A stretch of DNA of 6,588 nucleotides from an uncultured Sutterella sp. Lineage in GTDB: Bacteria > Pseudomonadota > Gammaproteobacteria > Burkholderiales > Burkholderiaceae_F. The position numbers were made by a program, and so were the translations under genes. This document shows positions 6,586 through 6,588 of the stretch, one piece after another (within the stretch, counting starts at the first letter, position 1; each line of letters begins with the position of its first letter). The stretch is taken from contig USAL01000103.1 of assembly GCA_900552545.1 (NCBI GenBank), positions 1 to 6,588 on the forward strand, given 5' to 3'. Under the pieces are notes generated by a model. That model was not told where the DNA came from. It was given only the letters and a program-made list of their open reading frames with translations, and did not search any database.

Positions 6586-6588
6586 TTC

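Larger units (their letters stand above)
6261..6588. other. AT-rich divergent intergenic region upstream of the flavoprotein gene
   Basis: No coding frame is supported in these 328 bases. They hold the ribosome site of the flavoprotein gene at the left and a plus-strand promoter and ribosome site at the right edge. An 8-bp palindrome TTGATCAA (6381-6388) sits inside TTGATCAATCAATC, about 120 bp upstream of the flavoprotein ATG, and might be a regulator site. For the flavoprotein gene I see only a weak minus-strand candidate promoter (TTGAAT, 18 bp, TAAAAG, around 6345-6375), too weak to list as a feature. Confidence 0.5.

Noticed and set aside
1..6588. Mobile element, CRISPR array, tRNA or rRNA
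   Set aside because: No terminal inverted repeats, transposase motifs, regularly spaced long repeats or tRNA-like cloverleaf were seen on either strand.

Overview
This 6.6 kb window looks like the chromosome of a moderately GC-rich Gram-negative bacterium. The likely type is a beta-/gammaproteobacterium; a gut Sutterellaceae-like host is a guess from the style of the exported flavoprotein and cannot be proven from sequence alone. There are four protein genes: a two-component system on the minus strand at the left, a large lipid A-modifying enzyme on the plus strand in the middle, and a Tat-exported flavoprotein on the minus strand at the right. At the right edge a promoter and ribosome binding site point to a plus-strand gene that starts just outside the window.

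Left region (1-1515, minus strand): an OmpR-family response regulator is followed by its sensor histidine kinase, which is cut by the window edge just after the phospho-accepting His. The regulator carries an in-frame TAA (901-903) inside its winged-helix DNA-binding domain. The same frame continues for 27 codons and encodes what looks like the missing wing hairpin, so the gene appears to be broken by a single nonsense change at a probable Lys codon.

Middle region (1516-4570): a 448 bp divergent intergenic region holds four TTTGACG-like half-sites spaced exactly 11 bp apart, the arrangement expected of an OmpR-family operator. It lies about 120 bp upstream of an 837-residue membrane protein that fuses an N-terminal PAP2 (lipid phosphatase-like) domain to a complete EptA/MCR-type phosphoethanolamine transferase. 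The transferase has all its expected catalytic and zinc residues, but the PAP2 half lacks the motif-2 histidine. The gene ends at a strong intrinsic terminator. The layout resembles the PmrAB-eptA logic: a two-component system next to the lipid A phosphoethanolamine transferase it probably controls, which affects envelope charge and cationic peptide resistance. If the stop codon is real, that control is probably broken in this strain.

Right region (4599-6588): a 553-residue Tat-exported flavoprotein of the fumarate reductase/flavocytochrome c family is transcribed convergently toward the transferase gene. It has no heme domain, and its substrate site differs from true fumarate reductases. Upstream of it is an AT-rich divergent region ending in a good sigma70-like promoter and a Shine-Dalgarno sequence for the next plus-strand gene.
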